DNA from: Phycisphaerales bacterium
Lineage (GTDB): Bacteria > Planctomycetota > Phycisphaerae > Phycisphaerales > UBA1924
Length of the DNA stretch: 10,441 nt
Direction: 5' to 3'
NCBI GenBank assembly: GCA_019747615.1
Contig: JAIEQQ010000328.1
Span: 1-10,441 of the forward strand
Shown: positions 1 through 6,260 of the stretch, piece by piece
How the letters are laid out: every line of letters begins with the position of its first letter
Position numbering within the stretch: position 1 is the first letter of the stretch
The notes under the pieces: model-generated
What the model saw: the letters and a program-made list of their open reading frames with translations, nothing else
What the model was told of the DNA's origin: nothing
Databases searched by the model: none
Program-made: the position numbers and the translations under genes

Positions 1-165
1 GCCGCCGAGATCCGCTACACGCACGCGGGCGACAAACAGAAGTATCGCCACACGTTTAAACGCCCGGGCCCGACGTACTTCGCGACGATCGGCGGCAAGT
101 CGTTTGTGATGATCCGCGTCCCGGCCATCGTGACTCGCAACAAGCACCCGTACATCGGAGATTGA
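1..165 (+). CDS. C-terminal part of unidentified small protein
   Basis: This is an open frame from the window edge to TGA at 163-165, giving 54 residues without a start in the window. The visible part is basic and aromatic-rich, with a stretch reading KYRHTFKRPGP and ending HPYIGD. Third codon positions are mostly G or C, as in the neighbouring genes, which supports coding. It ends immediately before the basic membrane-protein gene. The TGA overlaps a TTG (162-164) in the next frame, and a GGAG at 157-160 lies inside this gene and serves the next start, so the two genes look cotranscribed. I recognise no family. By position it is probably a small virion or assembly protein, which is inference only. 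Confidence 0.6.
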   Translation, partial: AAEIRYTHAGDKQKYRHTFKRPGPTYFATIGGKSFVMIRVPAIVTRNKHPYIGD

Positions 166-170
166 ACACG

Positions 171-887
171 ATGGAACCTCTCACCCTGCTCGTAAACCCG
201 CCGAAGTCCAAGCGCCCGAAGAAGAAAGCGAAGCGCAAGGCCCCGGCGAAGAAGACCTCCACCCCGCGGCGTGCAACGGCGCGTAAGCCGTCGCCAGCCG
301 CGACACAGAAAGGGCCTGACGTGGCCAAGAAGTCCAAGAAGAAGGCCGCGAAGCGCAAGTCCAGCGGCAAGCGTTTTTCCTCGATCCCTCGCGGCGGCGG
401 CGGCACGCGCGGGTTCTTTTCCAAGTTCACGCCGGAATCGCCGGTCATGCTCGCCGCTGGCGCGACGACGGGCATCATCGCCAGCACGGCGGGCGTGACG
501 ATCATCGGGTCGTACCTGCCGGTTCAGGTGACCGACAATCGGATCTTCCGCCCCGTGGCGCAGCTGGCGATCGGCGGCGCTGGGTACTACTTCACGAAGG
601 GTTGGTCGCGGTCGTTTGCGATCGGCCACTTCGGCGGCTGTGTCGGCACGGCGGCGTACGAGCTGGTCGGCCCGTACATCCTCGACGCGCTGGAGCGCAT
701 GGGCGGAGCCCCGTCGCTGTCGGGCGGCGCGTACACGCGCCCCGGCTCGGGTTTCGCGCCCGGCGAGAACGGTGACACGGTCCTCGCCTCGGCGGTCAAC
801 ACGCCTCGCCAGCTCGCCGGCTACGCCTCCGGTGCGCCGCAGTTCCGGGGCCAGACGACGCATCCGAACCTGACGTACGCCAACTGA
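171..887 (+). CDS. Basic membrane-associated virion protein candidate
   Basis: The product has 238 residues. Residues 11-69 are extremely rich in Lys and Arg (runs such as KRPKKKAKRK) and should bind nucleic acid or acidic lipid. Hydrophobic, Gly/Ala-rich stretches follow at about 91-116, 129-142 and 149-173, and a polar Gly/Ser-rich tail ends the protein. A basic N-terminus followed by small-residue membrane segments is common among membrane and genome-contact proteins of lipid-containing phages. That fits its place just before the capsid candidate, but I cannot assign a family. ATG at 171 is preferred because GGAG at 157-160 lies 10 bases upstream. TTG at 162, overlapping the previous TGA, would add three residues but sits only one base from that GGAG. 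Virion location is inferred. Confidence 0.75.
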   Translation: MEPLTLLVNPPKSKRPKKKAKRKAPAKKTSTPRRATARKPSPAATQKGPDVAKKSKKKAAKRKSSGKRFSSIPRGGGGTRGFFSKFTPESPVMLAAGATTGIIASTAGVTIIGSYLPVQVTDNRIFRPVAQLAIGGAGYYFTKGWSRSFAIGHFGGCVGTAAYELVGPYILDALERMGGAPSLSGGAYTRPGSGFAPGENGDTVLASAVNTPRQLAGYASGAPQFRGQTTHPNLTYAN

Positions 888-965
888 TCCCACTGGGATC
901 TCATCCTCACGTTTCACGCACACGCACACACACACGGACGTTTCAAACAGAAAGGACTCTGACCT
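886..965. other. Intergenic leader with small hairpin and CA repeat
   Basis: A 6-bp perfect stem with a 3-base loop (GATCCC-ACT-GGGATC, 886-900) overlaps the stop codon of the upstream gene. A CA/GCA microsatellite follows at about 916-935, then a purine-rich stretch with the ribosome site AAGGA at 952-956. The hairpin is too short and has no T run, so it is not a convincing terminator. It may act as a 5' leader or processing site for the capsid candidate transcript. I see no clear -10/-35 promoter pair. Confidence 0.35.
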
Positions 966-1742
966 ATGCCTCCCAGCACGATGACCCGTTCCAACTTCAA
1001 GCAGTTCGAGTTGCACCCAATCGCACGCGCCGCGATGCAGTCGGGCAGCTTGACCGAAGAGATGGCCTACGCCGCTTCGGCGGCGATGTTCAACACCCTC
1101 GTCGATCCGTCGTTCGTCAACGTCATCAAGCACGACTTCTACGACTCCAACCAGCTGTTCTTGGCTGGCGTCCTCCAGTCCTCGGGCAACTTGGAGTTCT
1201 TCGCCAACTCCAATTACGTCCCTCATCGGACCAACTGGCCGTCTTCGGCTGGGCTTGAGCGTGACACGCTGTTCCTCGCGAACGCCCTCCGGTTCGAGAT
1301 CAACTTCGGCGTCGGTCCGACGGCGGCCGGTGCTGCTGAAGACTTCGACGCGCAGACGGACGCCGCCTCGGCGACGGCCGCGACCGCGCCGGCGTTCCGC
1401 GCCAACTTCTACGAGTACGCCATGAAGCGCGGCCTGGTCAACATGAAGATCGGCAACCGCCAAGTCGTCGAGAACATCAAGGGCCTGAACTCGTTCCCCG
1501 CTGGTCGCGGCATTTCCGGGTTCGGGAACATCGCGGCGACTGCCGCCGGTATGGCGATCGTTTCCAACGGCGTGCCCGCCGTTGAAAATGCGTGGTGGCT
1601 CACGCCCTGGCACGTCATCGCGCCTCAGCAGCGCGTCAGCGCGACCGTGCAGTGGCCCGCCGTTGCCGCTCTCGGCGTCACGGGCCTCGACTGCTATATC
1701 GAGGCTCGCATCGGCGGCTTGAAGCTGTCCATGCCCCAGTAA
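966..1742 (+). CDS. Candidate major capsid protein
   Basis: The product has 258 residues. A helical-looking N-terminus (about 1-45) precedes a segment that looks beta-rich, with many aromatic residues, including FLANALRFEINFG near 110, MKIGNRQVVENIKGLNSFPA near 160 and WWLTPWHVIAPQQRVSATVQW near 210. It carries no signal peptide or transmembrane helix. Three points suggest the major capsid protein: a good Shine-Dalgarno (AAGGA 952-956, 9 bases before ATG), a strong stem-loop right after the stop that could fix its dosage, and its place in the structural module. Known relatives by size are the small double jelly-roll capsid protein of PM2 (about 270 residues) and the single jelly-roll capsid proteins of P23-77-like phages. 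Which fold it has, if either, cannot be told by eye. ATG at 981 is an alternative start. Confidence 0.5.
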   Translation: MPPSTMTRSNFKQFELHPIARAAMQSGSLTEEMAYAASAAMFNTLVDPSFVNVIKHDFYDSNQLFLAGVLQSSGNLEFFANSNYVPHRTNWPSSAGLERDTLFLANALRFEINFGVGPTAAGAAEDFDAQTDAASATAATAPAFRANFYEYAMKRGLVNMKIGNRQVVENIKGLNSFPAGRGISGFGNIAATAAGMAIVSNGVPAVENAWWLTPWHVIAPQQRVSATVQWPAVAALGVTGLDCYIEARIGGLKLSMPQ

Positions 1743-1748
1743 TCCAAC

Positions 1749-1780
1749 CTCGCCGCGGTTTAGCGACCGCGGCGAGATTT
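1749..1780 (+). terminator. Stem-loop after the capsid candidate
   Basis: A perfect 10-bp GC stem, CTCGCCGCGG (1749-1758) with CCGCGGCGAG (1767-1776), encloses an 8-base loop and is followed by ATTT. It begins 7 bases after the capsid-candidate stop. The short T tract suggests partial termination or 3'-end protection, which would make the upstream transcript more abundant than the downstream genes. This is a common arrangement after major capsid genes. Confidence 0.65.
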
Positions 1781-1818
1781 CCCGCACCGACTGATCAACT
1801 CACGCAAGGACGCTCCCC

Positions 1819-2391
1819 ATGAAGATCCGCGACATCATCAACGACCCCGCCGTTCTCGCTCAGTTCCCGCGCAGCTTCGAGCCGATTCTGGCCGCCGAAG
1901 TCTTCGGGGAAAACTTCTCGCCGCTGAAGGTGTACCCGGTCAACTTCACGAACGTCGCCAACGGCGCAGAGGCGGCGATTCAGGAAGTGACGATCCCGCA
2001 AGGGACGCTGTTTGTCTGCACGTCGCTGCTGATCAACGCGGGCACGAACGCGGGCGACGGTACCAGCAACTACAACAAGCGCCACCCGGTCACGCGCTTT
2101 GCGGACGGGGCGCTTGGCCAAGGCGCGGTCGCGGCGACGAACGTCGCGGGCCGCAATCCGTCGCTGGACGCGATCGAGGTCAAGCTGAAGGTGGGCAACT
2201 ACCAGTTCGACGATGACAACTGGATTTGGGCTCCGGCGTTCTTTGGCCGCGCCGATGACCGCCGACTCGACATCCCGATCGTGATGGTCGGCGGCGCGAA
2301 GTTCGGCGCTCGCGTGGCCAACCGATCCGACCGCACGGGCATTCCCCTCGACGTGCAGATTGCGATCAGCGGCTTCTCGTTCAAGACCTGA
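1819..2391 (+). CDS. Second structural protein candidate, 190 aa
   Basis: The product has 190 residues and no membrane segment. A short helical start (MKIRDIINDPAVLAQF) is followed by strands such as LKVYPVNFTNV, AAIQEVTIPQGTLFVCTSLL, GNYQFDDDNWIWAPAFF, DIPIVMVGGAKFGAR and PLDVQIAISGFSF. This alternating hydrophobic pattern suggests a beta-sandwich. ATG at 1819 follows AAGGA (1806-1810) by 8 bases. The gene sits after the stem-loop that closes the capsid candidate. It could be a minor or second capsid protein, a penton or a spike base; paired capsid proteins of different size are known in P23-77-like phages. No family is recognised, so the structural role is inferred from position and composition. 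Confidence 0.55.
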   Translation: MKIRDIINDPAVLAQFPRSFEPILAAEVFGENFSPLKVYPVNFTNVANGAEAAIQEVTIPQGTLFVCTSLLINAGTNAGDGTSNYNKRHPVTRFADGALGQGAVAATNVAGRNPSLDAIEVKLKVGNYQFDDDNWIWAPAFFGRADDRRLDIPIVMVGGAKFGARVANRSDRTGIPLDVQIAISGFSFKT

Positions 2392-2452
2392 GCCCGCCCC
2401 CGCGTCGCGTTCGCTTTCTTCGTCGCCCGTCCGTTGACCGCTGGGAGTTCCG

Positions 2453-3130
2453 ATGCCACTGTCGCCCCTTCTCGACCTGACCGCCGAAGCCGCGCCGCCA
2501 ATGGTCGCGGACATGACCGTTCTGACGGGCCTTGCGACGCAGTTCTCGGCGGAGCTTGCGGCGTGGCGATTGCTCCGCGTCTTTGACGCGCCCCCGGCTG
2601 GCACTGAATACCAGATCACGGGTGTGACTTACAACCTCTATCCGGGCCAGTCGGGCACGGCGATTGACCTGTGGGGCGCTGGCACTTCGCCGAATGAGTG
2701 GGGATTCTTCCCCGGCAACGTGCTTGGGCTCAAGCCGTTCAACACCTGGGTCGTGGTCGGCAAGAATCTCGACCGCGTCATTGGCGCGGATCCGTCCAGA
2801 GTTCAAGCCGTGCGCCACCCGTGCGGCCTGCCTGGAATCGCTGTGCCAACGGTCGGGAGCGTTCCAAGCCTCGCGTCTCGCGTCGGCCCGGAGTTGATCT
2901 CGGCGCAGCCGATCCCGGAAGGTGACCTCATGGGGTCATCGGTTCGCGAAGTGCGCTATAAGGACAGTCTGTCGCCGGACGTGGTTCGCGTGCGAGAGGG
3001 CGAGCGGCTTTGCGTCGCGATGGTCTTTTCCCCGGAGCTGGCGAACACGCTGGTCGGGGCAATCAACGGGTGCCTGTCTGTCCAGATCCACCATCGGGTC
3101 GGGCAACCGACGCAGAACATCAACCGATGA
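2453..3130 (+). CDS. Third structural protein candidate, 225 aa
   Basis: The product has 225 residues and is soluble and beta-rich in appearance. It has a hydrophobic, helix-like N-terminal 40 residues, then strands such as EYQITGVTYNLYPG, TWVVVGKNLDRVIGA and ERLCVAMVFSPELANTLVG, and ends in the polar tail HHRVGQPTQNINR. The start ATG at 2453 has GGGAG at 2443-2447. Its last codons overlap the next gene by ATGA (3127-3130), so the two are translationally coupled. Its place between a probable capsid-type protein and a membrane-anchored protein suggests a virion component such as a spike or vertex protein. I recognise no domain and propose no specific function. Confidence 0.55.
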   Translation: MPLSPLLDLTAEAAPPMVADMTVLTGLATQFSAELAAWRLLRVFDAPPAGTEYQITGVTYNLYPGQSGTAIDLWGAGTSPNEWGFFPGNVLGLKPFNTWVVVGKNLDRVIGADPSRVQAVRHPCGLPGIAVPTVGSVPSLASRVGPELISAQPIPEGDLMGSSVREVRYKDSLSPDVVRVREGERLCVAMVFSPELANTLVGAINGCLSVQIHHRVGQPTQNINR

Positions 3131-3723
3131 AGCCCAAGGACGACGATCGCGCCGGTCTTTTGCTGCTCCTGCTGGGGGCCGGGCTTGTCTTTGGCCTCCT
3201 GGCACGTCGGCGAACGCGGGGGGCCTCGCCAGAAGCCTCTACGATTGATTCTGGGGCGTCCGGGGCTTTGGTGTACCAAAGTGTCGGCCCGGGCGTCAGG
3301 ATGCAACCGGCGCAAGGCACGCGGGCCGCTTCGCTGTTCTCGCCCCGGCCATGCTCCGAAGAGGACCGGCGACGCGGGATCTGCGACGCTGCTGAAGTGA
3401 CTCAGGCATCTTCGACGGCCGGCGCGGTTTCGGCGGCGATCGCGGCCGTTGGCTCGGGCTCGCCGCAATCGGTCTTCGCCCCGATGGTCGGGCGGGCGGC
3501 GTTTGCGGCGACGGCTGGCGCTGGACCGCGATTGCAGTCGCCGCCCGGATCGATCCGTGTGCAGCTGGAGCCAACCCGGAACCGGCCGCGATCGTTCGTG
3601 CGGGTCGAAACGCTCACGCCCGATGTGGTCGCGTCGGTCATTGGGACGCCGGTCATCACGACCACGATCAGCGCCGCGGTTGACGCGAAGTCGGGCACGC
3701 CGGTTTACTCGGACTCGCTATGA
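3127..3723 (+). CDS. Single-pass membrane protein, probable virion membrane component
   Basis: The product has 198 residues. The N-terminus MKPKDDDR is followed at once by a hydrophobic segment at about residues 9-26 (AGLLLLLLGAGLVFGLLA) and then RRRTR, the charge pattern of an anchored rather than cleaved segment. The rest is Ala/Ser/Pro-rich, with Cys80 and Cys89 near residue 85 and a more ordered C-terminal third (SIRVQLEPTRNRPRSFVRVETLT). ATG at 3127 overlaps the previous stop (ATGA), and the end overlaps the next start (ATGA, 3720-3723), so three genes are coupled. In a lipid-containing phage this would suit a membrane protein under the capsid or at a vertex. A lysis-related role is also possible. 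The anchor is visible; the role is inferred. Confidence 0.65.
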   Translation: MKPKDDDRAGLLLLLLGAGLVFGLLARRRTRGASPEASTIDSGASGALVYQSVGPGVRMQPAQGTRAASLFSPRPCSEEDRRRGICDAAEVTQASSTAGAVSAAIAAVGSGSPQSVFAPMVGRAAFAATAGAGPRLQSPPGSIRVQLEPTRNRPRSFVRVETLTPDVVASVIGTPVITTTISAAVDAKSGTPVYSDSL

Positions 3724-4166
3724 CGCTGAAGGCCGGACATCGCGAGAAGCCCGCGCCCGCGTGGATCTCCGGCGCCTACGCGCCGCACCTGGCCAAGTTG
3801 CGCGGAAAGCGTCTCAGCGGCGTCTACGCCATCCTGAGCAAGCGTGCCGGCACGGTCCTGTACGTCGGCGAGTCGCACTCCGCGCGGCTCTATGACACGA
3901 TCACGCGCCACTTCCGCGCGTGGGAGCGGCCCGCGCGACTGAAGTACGCGGGCGGACGCACCCGCGGCGGCGTGACGTATGACCGGGCCGATGTGCTGGT
4001 CGGTTACACGATCACGAACCCCGACGACGCGCCGGAGCTTCAGTACGGCGAGATCGCCCGCCTGGCTCCGCGCGATAACGAGGTCATGTGCGAGACTGAT
4101 CGCTGCGCCGCCGTCAAGTGGAAGCCTGAGCCGACGACGGTTGACCCTGAGCCGCCCGCGCCGTAG
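3720..4166 (+). CDS. GIY-YIG nuclease family protein
   Basis: The product has 148 residues. GVY at 34-36 and YVG at 48-50 form the two halves of the GIY-YIG signature (SGVYAILS and VLYVGES). They are followed by Arg56 and His64 in a helix (SARLYDTITRHF), Glu111 in YGEIARL and Asn120, matching the conserved Arg, metal-binding Glu and late Asn of the family. GIY-YIG domains cut or nick DNA and occur in homing endonucleases, UvrC and phage proteins. Here the domain nearly fills the protein, with a Pro/Glu-rich tail (PEPTTVDPEPPAP). The gene is coupled to the membrane-protein gene upstream. Its place at the end of the structural module could mean a role in genome processing or packaging, or a small selfish nuclease. 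The frame continues open beyond its TAG stop. Confidence 0.8.
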   Translation: MTLKAGHREKPAPAWISGAYAPHLAKLRGKRLSGVYAILSKRAGTVLYVGESHSARLYDTITRHFRAWERPARLKYAGGRTRGGVTYDRADVLVGYTITNPDDAPELQYGEIARLAPRDNEVMCETDRCAAVKWKPEPTTVDPEPPAP

Positions 4167-4187
4167 TGCATTGACGGCGAGGCGGTG

Positions 4188-4658
4188 GTGTGGATCAACC
4201 CGGACGGGATCCGCGAGTTCCTCGACGGACCCTGTGTGGTGCTCACGACGGGTCTCTCGGGCGCTGCGCGGGCCGGCATCGTGTCGGGGCGGAGTGGCCG
4301 GATCTGCGAGTTCACGACGGAGTATCGACTCCGCCAGGGGCCGGGCGCGGCAGGCCTGTTGTCAGCCGAGCAGCCCGCAGCGAGACTCGACGACGCTTGG
4401 GGCGCGACGTGCGATCAGCAGGACCGACTCAGAAGTCCGCCAAGGAACGTCAGCCACACGAAGCCGCCGATCTGCGCGAAGCCCCAGAGCGACCAAAGCA
4501 CCTGGGCGAAGCTGGCTGGGTCGTTCATCGCACCCTCCACGTCGGCGCGGGATGCGTGCGGAAGTGCGATCGCCACACGCGGCCCGCGCCGATCAGTCGC
4601 GACGTGGCGCGGCTGGCGGTCTTCTGTGAACATCCGGCCTCGATCGCCAGTTGCTTGA
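4188..4658 (+). CDS. Doubtful ORF in frame behind the GIY-YIG gene
   Basis: This is an open frame of about 156 codons starting at GTG 4188 (GAGG at 4179-4182, 5 bases upstream) or GTG 4185. The first about 75 codons have G/C-rich third positions and read like protein (VWINPDGIREFLDG, VVLTTGLSGAARAG, ICEFTTEYRLRQ). After about 4415 the frame lies antisense to two well-supported - strand genes and the peptide becomes Arg/Ser-rich, as shadow frames do. All three + frames lack a stop between 4167 and 4628, so no shorter gene end exists. It is in the same frame as the GIY-YIG gene, separated by one TAG. It may be a real small gene with a long antisense tail, a readthrough extension or a decayed C-terminus. 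No function is proposed. Confidence 0.35.
   Translation: MWINPDGIREFLDGPCVVLTTGLSGAARAGIVSGRSGRICEFTTEYRLRQGPGAAGLLSAEQPAARLDDAWGATCDQQDRLRSPPRNVSHTKPPICAKPQSDQSTWAKLAGSFIAPSTSARDACGSAIATRGPRRSVATWRGWRSSVNIRPRSPVA
4415..4528 (-). CDS. 37-aa single-helix membrane protein
   Basis: The short product runs from MNDPASFAQ through one hydrophobic segment rich in Trp, Phe and Gly (VLWSLWGFAQIGGFVWLTFL), and ends GGLLSRSC. The ATG at 4528 overlaps the stop of the winged-helix gene (ATGA) and follows a good GGAGG ribosome site by 5 bases, which is strong evidence that it is translated. Third codon positions are nearly all G or C. It is the last gene of the leftward operon. Small one-helix proteins in phages include holins, spanin-like and superinfection or anti-defence peptides; nothing in the sequence chooses among them. 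Confidence 0.6.
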   Translation of the reverse strand: MNDPASFAQVLWSLWGFAQIGGFVWLTFLGGLLSRSC

Positions 4659-4749
4659 TGCCGCCCGTCCACGTCGCGCCGGCGCACAAGCGCCGGAGCG
4701 TTTCGAGGATGAGCGAGTCGGAGATGAGCGGTCGCGCGGTCTGGCTCAC
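4525..4749 (-). CDS. Small winged-helix DNA-binding protein
   Basis: The product has 74 residues. Helices around SDSLILETLRRLCAG precede a helix-turn-helix at about residues 29-56 (TGGIKQLAIEAGCSQKTASR, then RLIGAGRVWRS), where the Gly-Cys-Ser turn and the final strand-like RVWRS suit a winged helix. Such proteins bind operators, or replication or packaging sites. The start is GTG at 4749, which overlaps the TGA of the transglutaminase-like gene (GTGA, 4746-4749). A longer frame exists upstream but would lie inside the coding part of that gene. The stop overlaps the next ATG. Its place near the end of the operon suggests a transcription regulator, possibly of the convergent structural module; that is inference. 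Confidence 0.7.
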   Translation of the reverse strand: MSQTARPLISDSLILETLRRLCAGATWTGGIKQLAIEAGCSQKTASRATSRLIGAGRVWRSHFRTHPAPTWRVR

Positions 4750-5339
4750 CCTGCACCCCCGATGTAGACCTTGGCTCTCTCGATCGCTCCTGCTGGCCAT
4801 AGGCCGGGCGCGTGCGTCTCTTGTGGGTCAAAGGGCTCGGGCTCGCTGGAGCGGTCGTAGAGCCACACGGCGAGCACGTGCGCCCACTCCTCGGAGCCCG
4901 GTGCACGGATCACGGTCAGCGCCGGGACGCACCCGATCGCCTGCATCATCGCCAGAGCGAGCGTCGCGGTCTTCTTGCAGTCGATGGCGATCGGGCCGTT
5001 GCTCGAGGCTATCTGTGCCAACAGCGAATCGGGATGGTCGAGCCTTTCAACGCCGTCGGGGTCGAGGCGCTTTCGTCGGGACGACTTGACCCAGTTGAAT
5101 ATCGCGGGCTTCAGCGCCGCGGGTGTCGTCGAGCCGATCACGCTCGCGAGTCGATCCGTCAACGCACGCACGCCCCCGGTGCGCTGCGCGTCGTCGGCCA
5201 GCGCGAACATCGCCGCGATCGTCGCGTCGGTCTGCGCCTCGCCCAGCGGCAACGGTGACGCCGTGGGCCTCCGCGCCCGCAGTTGCATGGCACGTCTGGC
5301 GTAGAAGGATTCTTCTTCCGTCGTCTGTCCTGAGATCAT
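4746..5339 (-). CDS. Transglutaminase-like Cys-His-Asp protein
   Basis: The product has 197 residues. The C-terminal half carries the pattern of the transglutaminase-like superfamily: Cys121 in AIDCKKTATLALAMMQAIG, His154 in EWAHVLAVWLY and Asp171 in PEPFDPQ, in the right order and spacing for a catalytic triad. Upstream, residues 80-115 (FNWVKSSRRKRLDPDGVERL) resemble the lead-in seen in phage and bacterial members. The family includes thiol proteases, deamidases and protein cross-linkers, so the reaction cannot be fixed. No signal peptide is visible. ATG at 5339 has AAGGA about 9 bases upstream. It follows the methyltransferase gene after about 34 bases and is coupled to the winged-helix gene by GTGA. 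Possible roles are protein maturation or modification of a host target. Confidence 0.75.
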   Translation of the reverse strand: MISGQTTEEESFYARRAMQLRARRPTASPLPLGEAQTDATIAAMFALADDAQRTGGVRALTDRLASVIGSTTPAALKPAIFNWVKSSRRKRLDPDGVERLDHPDSLLAQIASSNGPIAIDCKKTATLALAMMQAIGCVPALTVIRAPGSEEWAHVLAVWLYDRSSEPEPFDPQETHAPGLWPAGAIERAKVYIGGAG

Positions 5340-5373
5340 GTGTCGCGTCCTTGCGAGAGTGGGGGGTGAGTGG

Positions 5374-6192
5374 TCAGAACTCCTGCATCAAGCGGCGGGC
5401 GATGAACTCGGCGACGAAGGGGCACACGGCGTTGCCAAGGGCGGCGTAATGCTGCCACCCGCCCGCGTCCACCCAGGCGCAAAGCCCATCATCACGGTCC
5501 AACAGAAAACGCTCGGCACCTTGTTCCAGGCGGCTTTGGTCCACTCGGAGAAAGTCAGTGTGAACGCCTCCCCTTGGGCCGAGATCGCGCAGTACCGACC
5601 ACTCGCCATGATCTTGACGCGCTTGCGGGGCGGCTTGGAACAGTGCTTCATCGTGCTGGCCAGCGGGGTAGGCAACAACGAAGATGCGGCGTCTCTCGTG
5701 CGGCGCACCAAAGGCGGCCGCCGGCAGACAGTGCCACTCCGCATCAAGCCCGAGTGCGGCCAGCGACCCGAGAACGGCTGATAGTCCCCGCTGAGCAAGA
5801 GCTGCCACGTTCTCCACGACGACGTAGAAAGGTCGATCTCCGCAAAAGGCGGAGCGGTCTTGCATGACGCCTTCGATGATCCGCTCGGCCTCGAACCAGA
5901 GCCGCGATCGCTCGCCCTGGTGGATGCCCGCCTGGTTGCCGGCGTTGCTGATGTCCTGGCACGGGAAGCCGGCGCAGACGACATCGAACTGTCCGACCTC
6001 GGCGAAGAGTTGAGCCGGCTGCACTTGGCGGATGTCTTCATAGCGTCGGGCCTTGGGAAAGCGGTCTGCGAGCACTCGTAAACAGAACGGGTCGATCTCC
6101 ACCTGGGCGGCGATGTTGAAGCCGGCTTGCCGGAAGCCCTCATCGAACCCGCCGATGCCCGCGAAGAGCGACAGGACCGAAGGGGCGATCAT
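5374..6192 (-). CDS. DNA (cytosine-5) methyltransferase
   Basis: The product has 272 residues. The C5-methyltransferase motifs are present in order: motif I LSLFAGIGGFDEGF (7-20), the acidic motif II EIDPF (32-36), catalytic Pro-Cys-Gln at 77-79 in GFPCQDIS, the ENV motif at 127-129, RRRIFVVA (167-174) and motif X ALGNAVCPFVAEFIA near the end. It should transfer a methyl group from S-adenosylmethionine to C5 of cytosine in a short target. The region between motifs VIII and X that reads the target is only about 75 residues, and the protein is shorter than most family members. No cognate restriction enzyme with a matching arrangement is evident, though an HNH gene lies two ORFs upstream. ATG at 6192 overlaps the preceding 23-codon ORF (ATGA). 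The likely role is protection of viral DNA from host restriction. Confidence 0.93.
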   Translation of the reverse strand: MIAPSVLSLFAGIGGFDEGFRQAGFNIAAQVEIDPFCLRVLADRFPKARRYEDIRQVQPAQLFAEVGQFDVVCAGFPCQDISNAGNQAGIHQGERSRLWFEAERIIEGVMQDRSAFCGDRPFYVVVENVAALAQRGLSAVLGSLAALGLDAEWHCLPAAAFGAPHERRRIFVVAYPAGQHDEALFQAAPQARQDHGEWSVLRDLGPRGGVHTDFLRVDQSRLEQGAERFLLDRDDGLCAWVDAGGWQHYAALGNAVCPFVAEFIARRLMQEF

Positions 6193-6260
6193 TCGTCGTC
6201 CTCCCCGTCGCCCTCGTTGGTCAACATCGCGTCGCCGCTGGCGCTGAGGGTGGCGGTCAC
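6189..6260 (-). CDS. 23-codon coupled ORF between HNH and methyltransferase genes
   Basis: A tiny frame begins with GTG at 6260, overlapping the HNH stop (GTGA, 6257-6260), and ends with TGA overlapping the methyltransferase start (ATGA, 6189-6192). The peptide begins VTATLSASGDAM and has a strongly acidic tail (EGDGEDDE). Exact 4-base overlaps on both sides suggest that it is translated, either as a functional micropeptide or as a relay that keeps ribosomes moving from one enzyme gene to the next. The segment GGGGAGGA inside it is the ribosome site for the methyltransferase. No function can be read from the sequence. Confidence 0.45.
   Translation of the reverse strand: MTATLSASGDAMLTNEGDGEDDE

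Noticed and set aside
916..935. CA microsatellite as a regulatory element
   Set aside because: It is only about ten dinucleotides in an intergenic leader; no factor-binding or promoter pattern accompanies it.
15..1787. 590-codon open frame on the - strand
   Set aside because: It lies antisense to three coupled structural genes, is Arg-rich with no domain, and has no ribosome site. The + strand genes have better starts and codon pattern.
4190..5089. 299-codon + strand frame
   Set aside because: It runs antisense to three coupled - strand genes, and its composition is Arg/Ser/Ala-rich without any motif.
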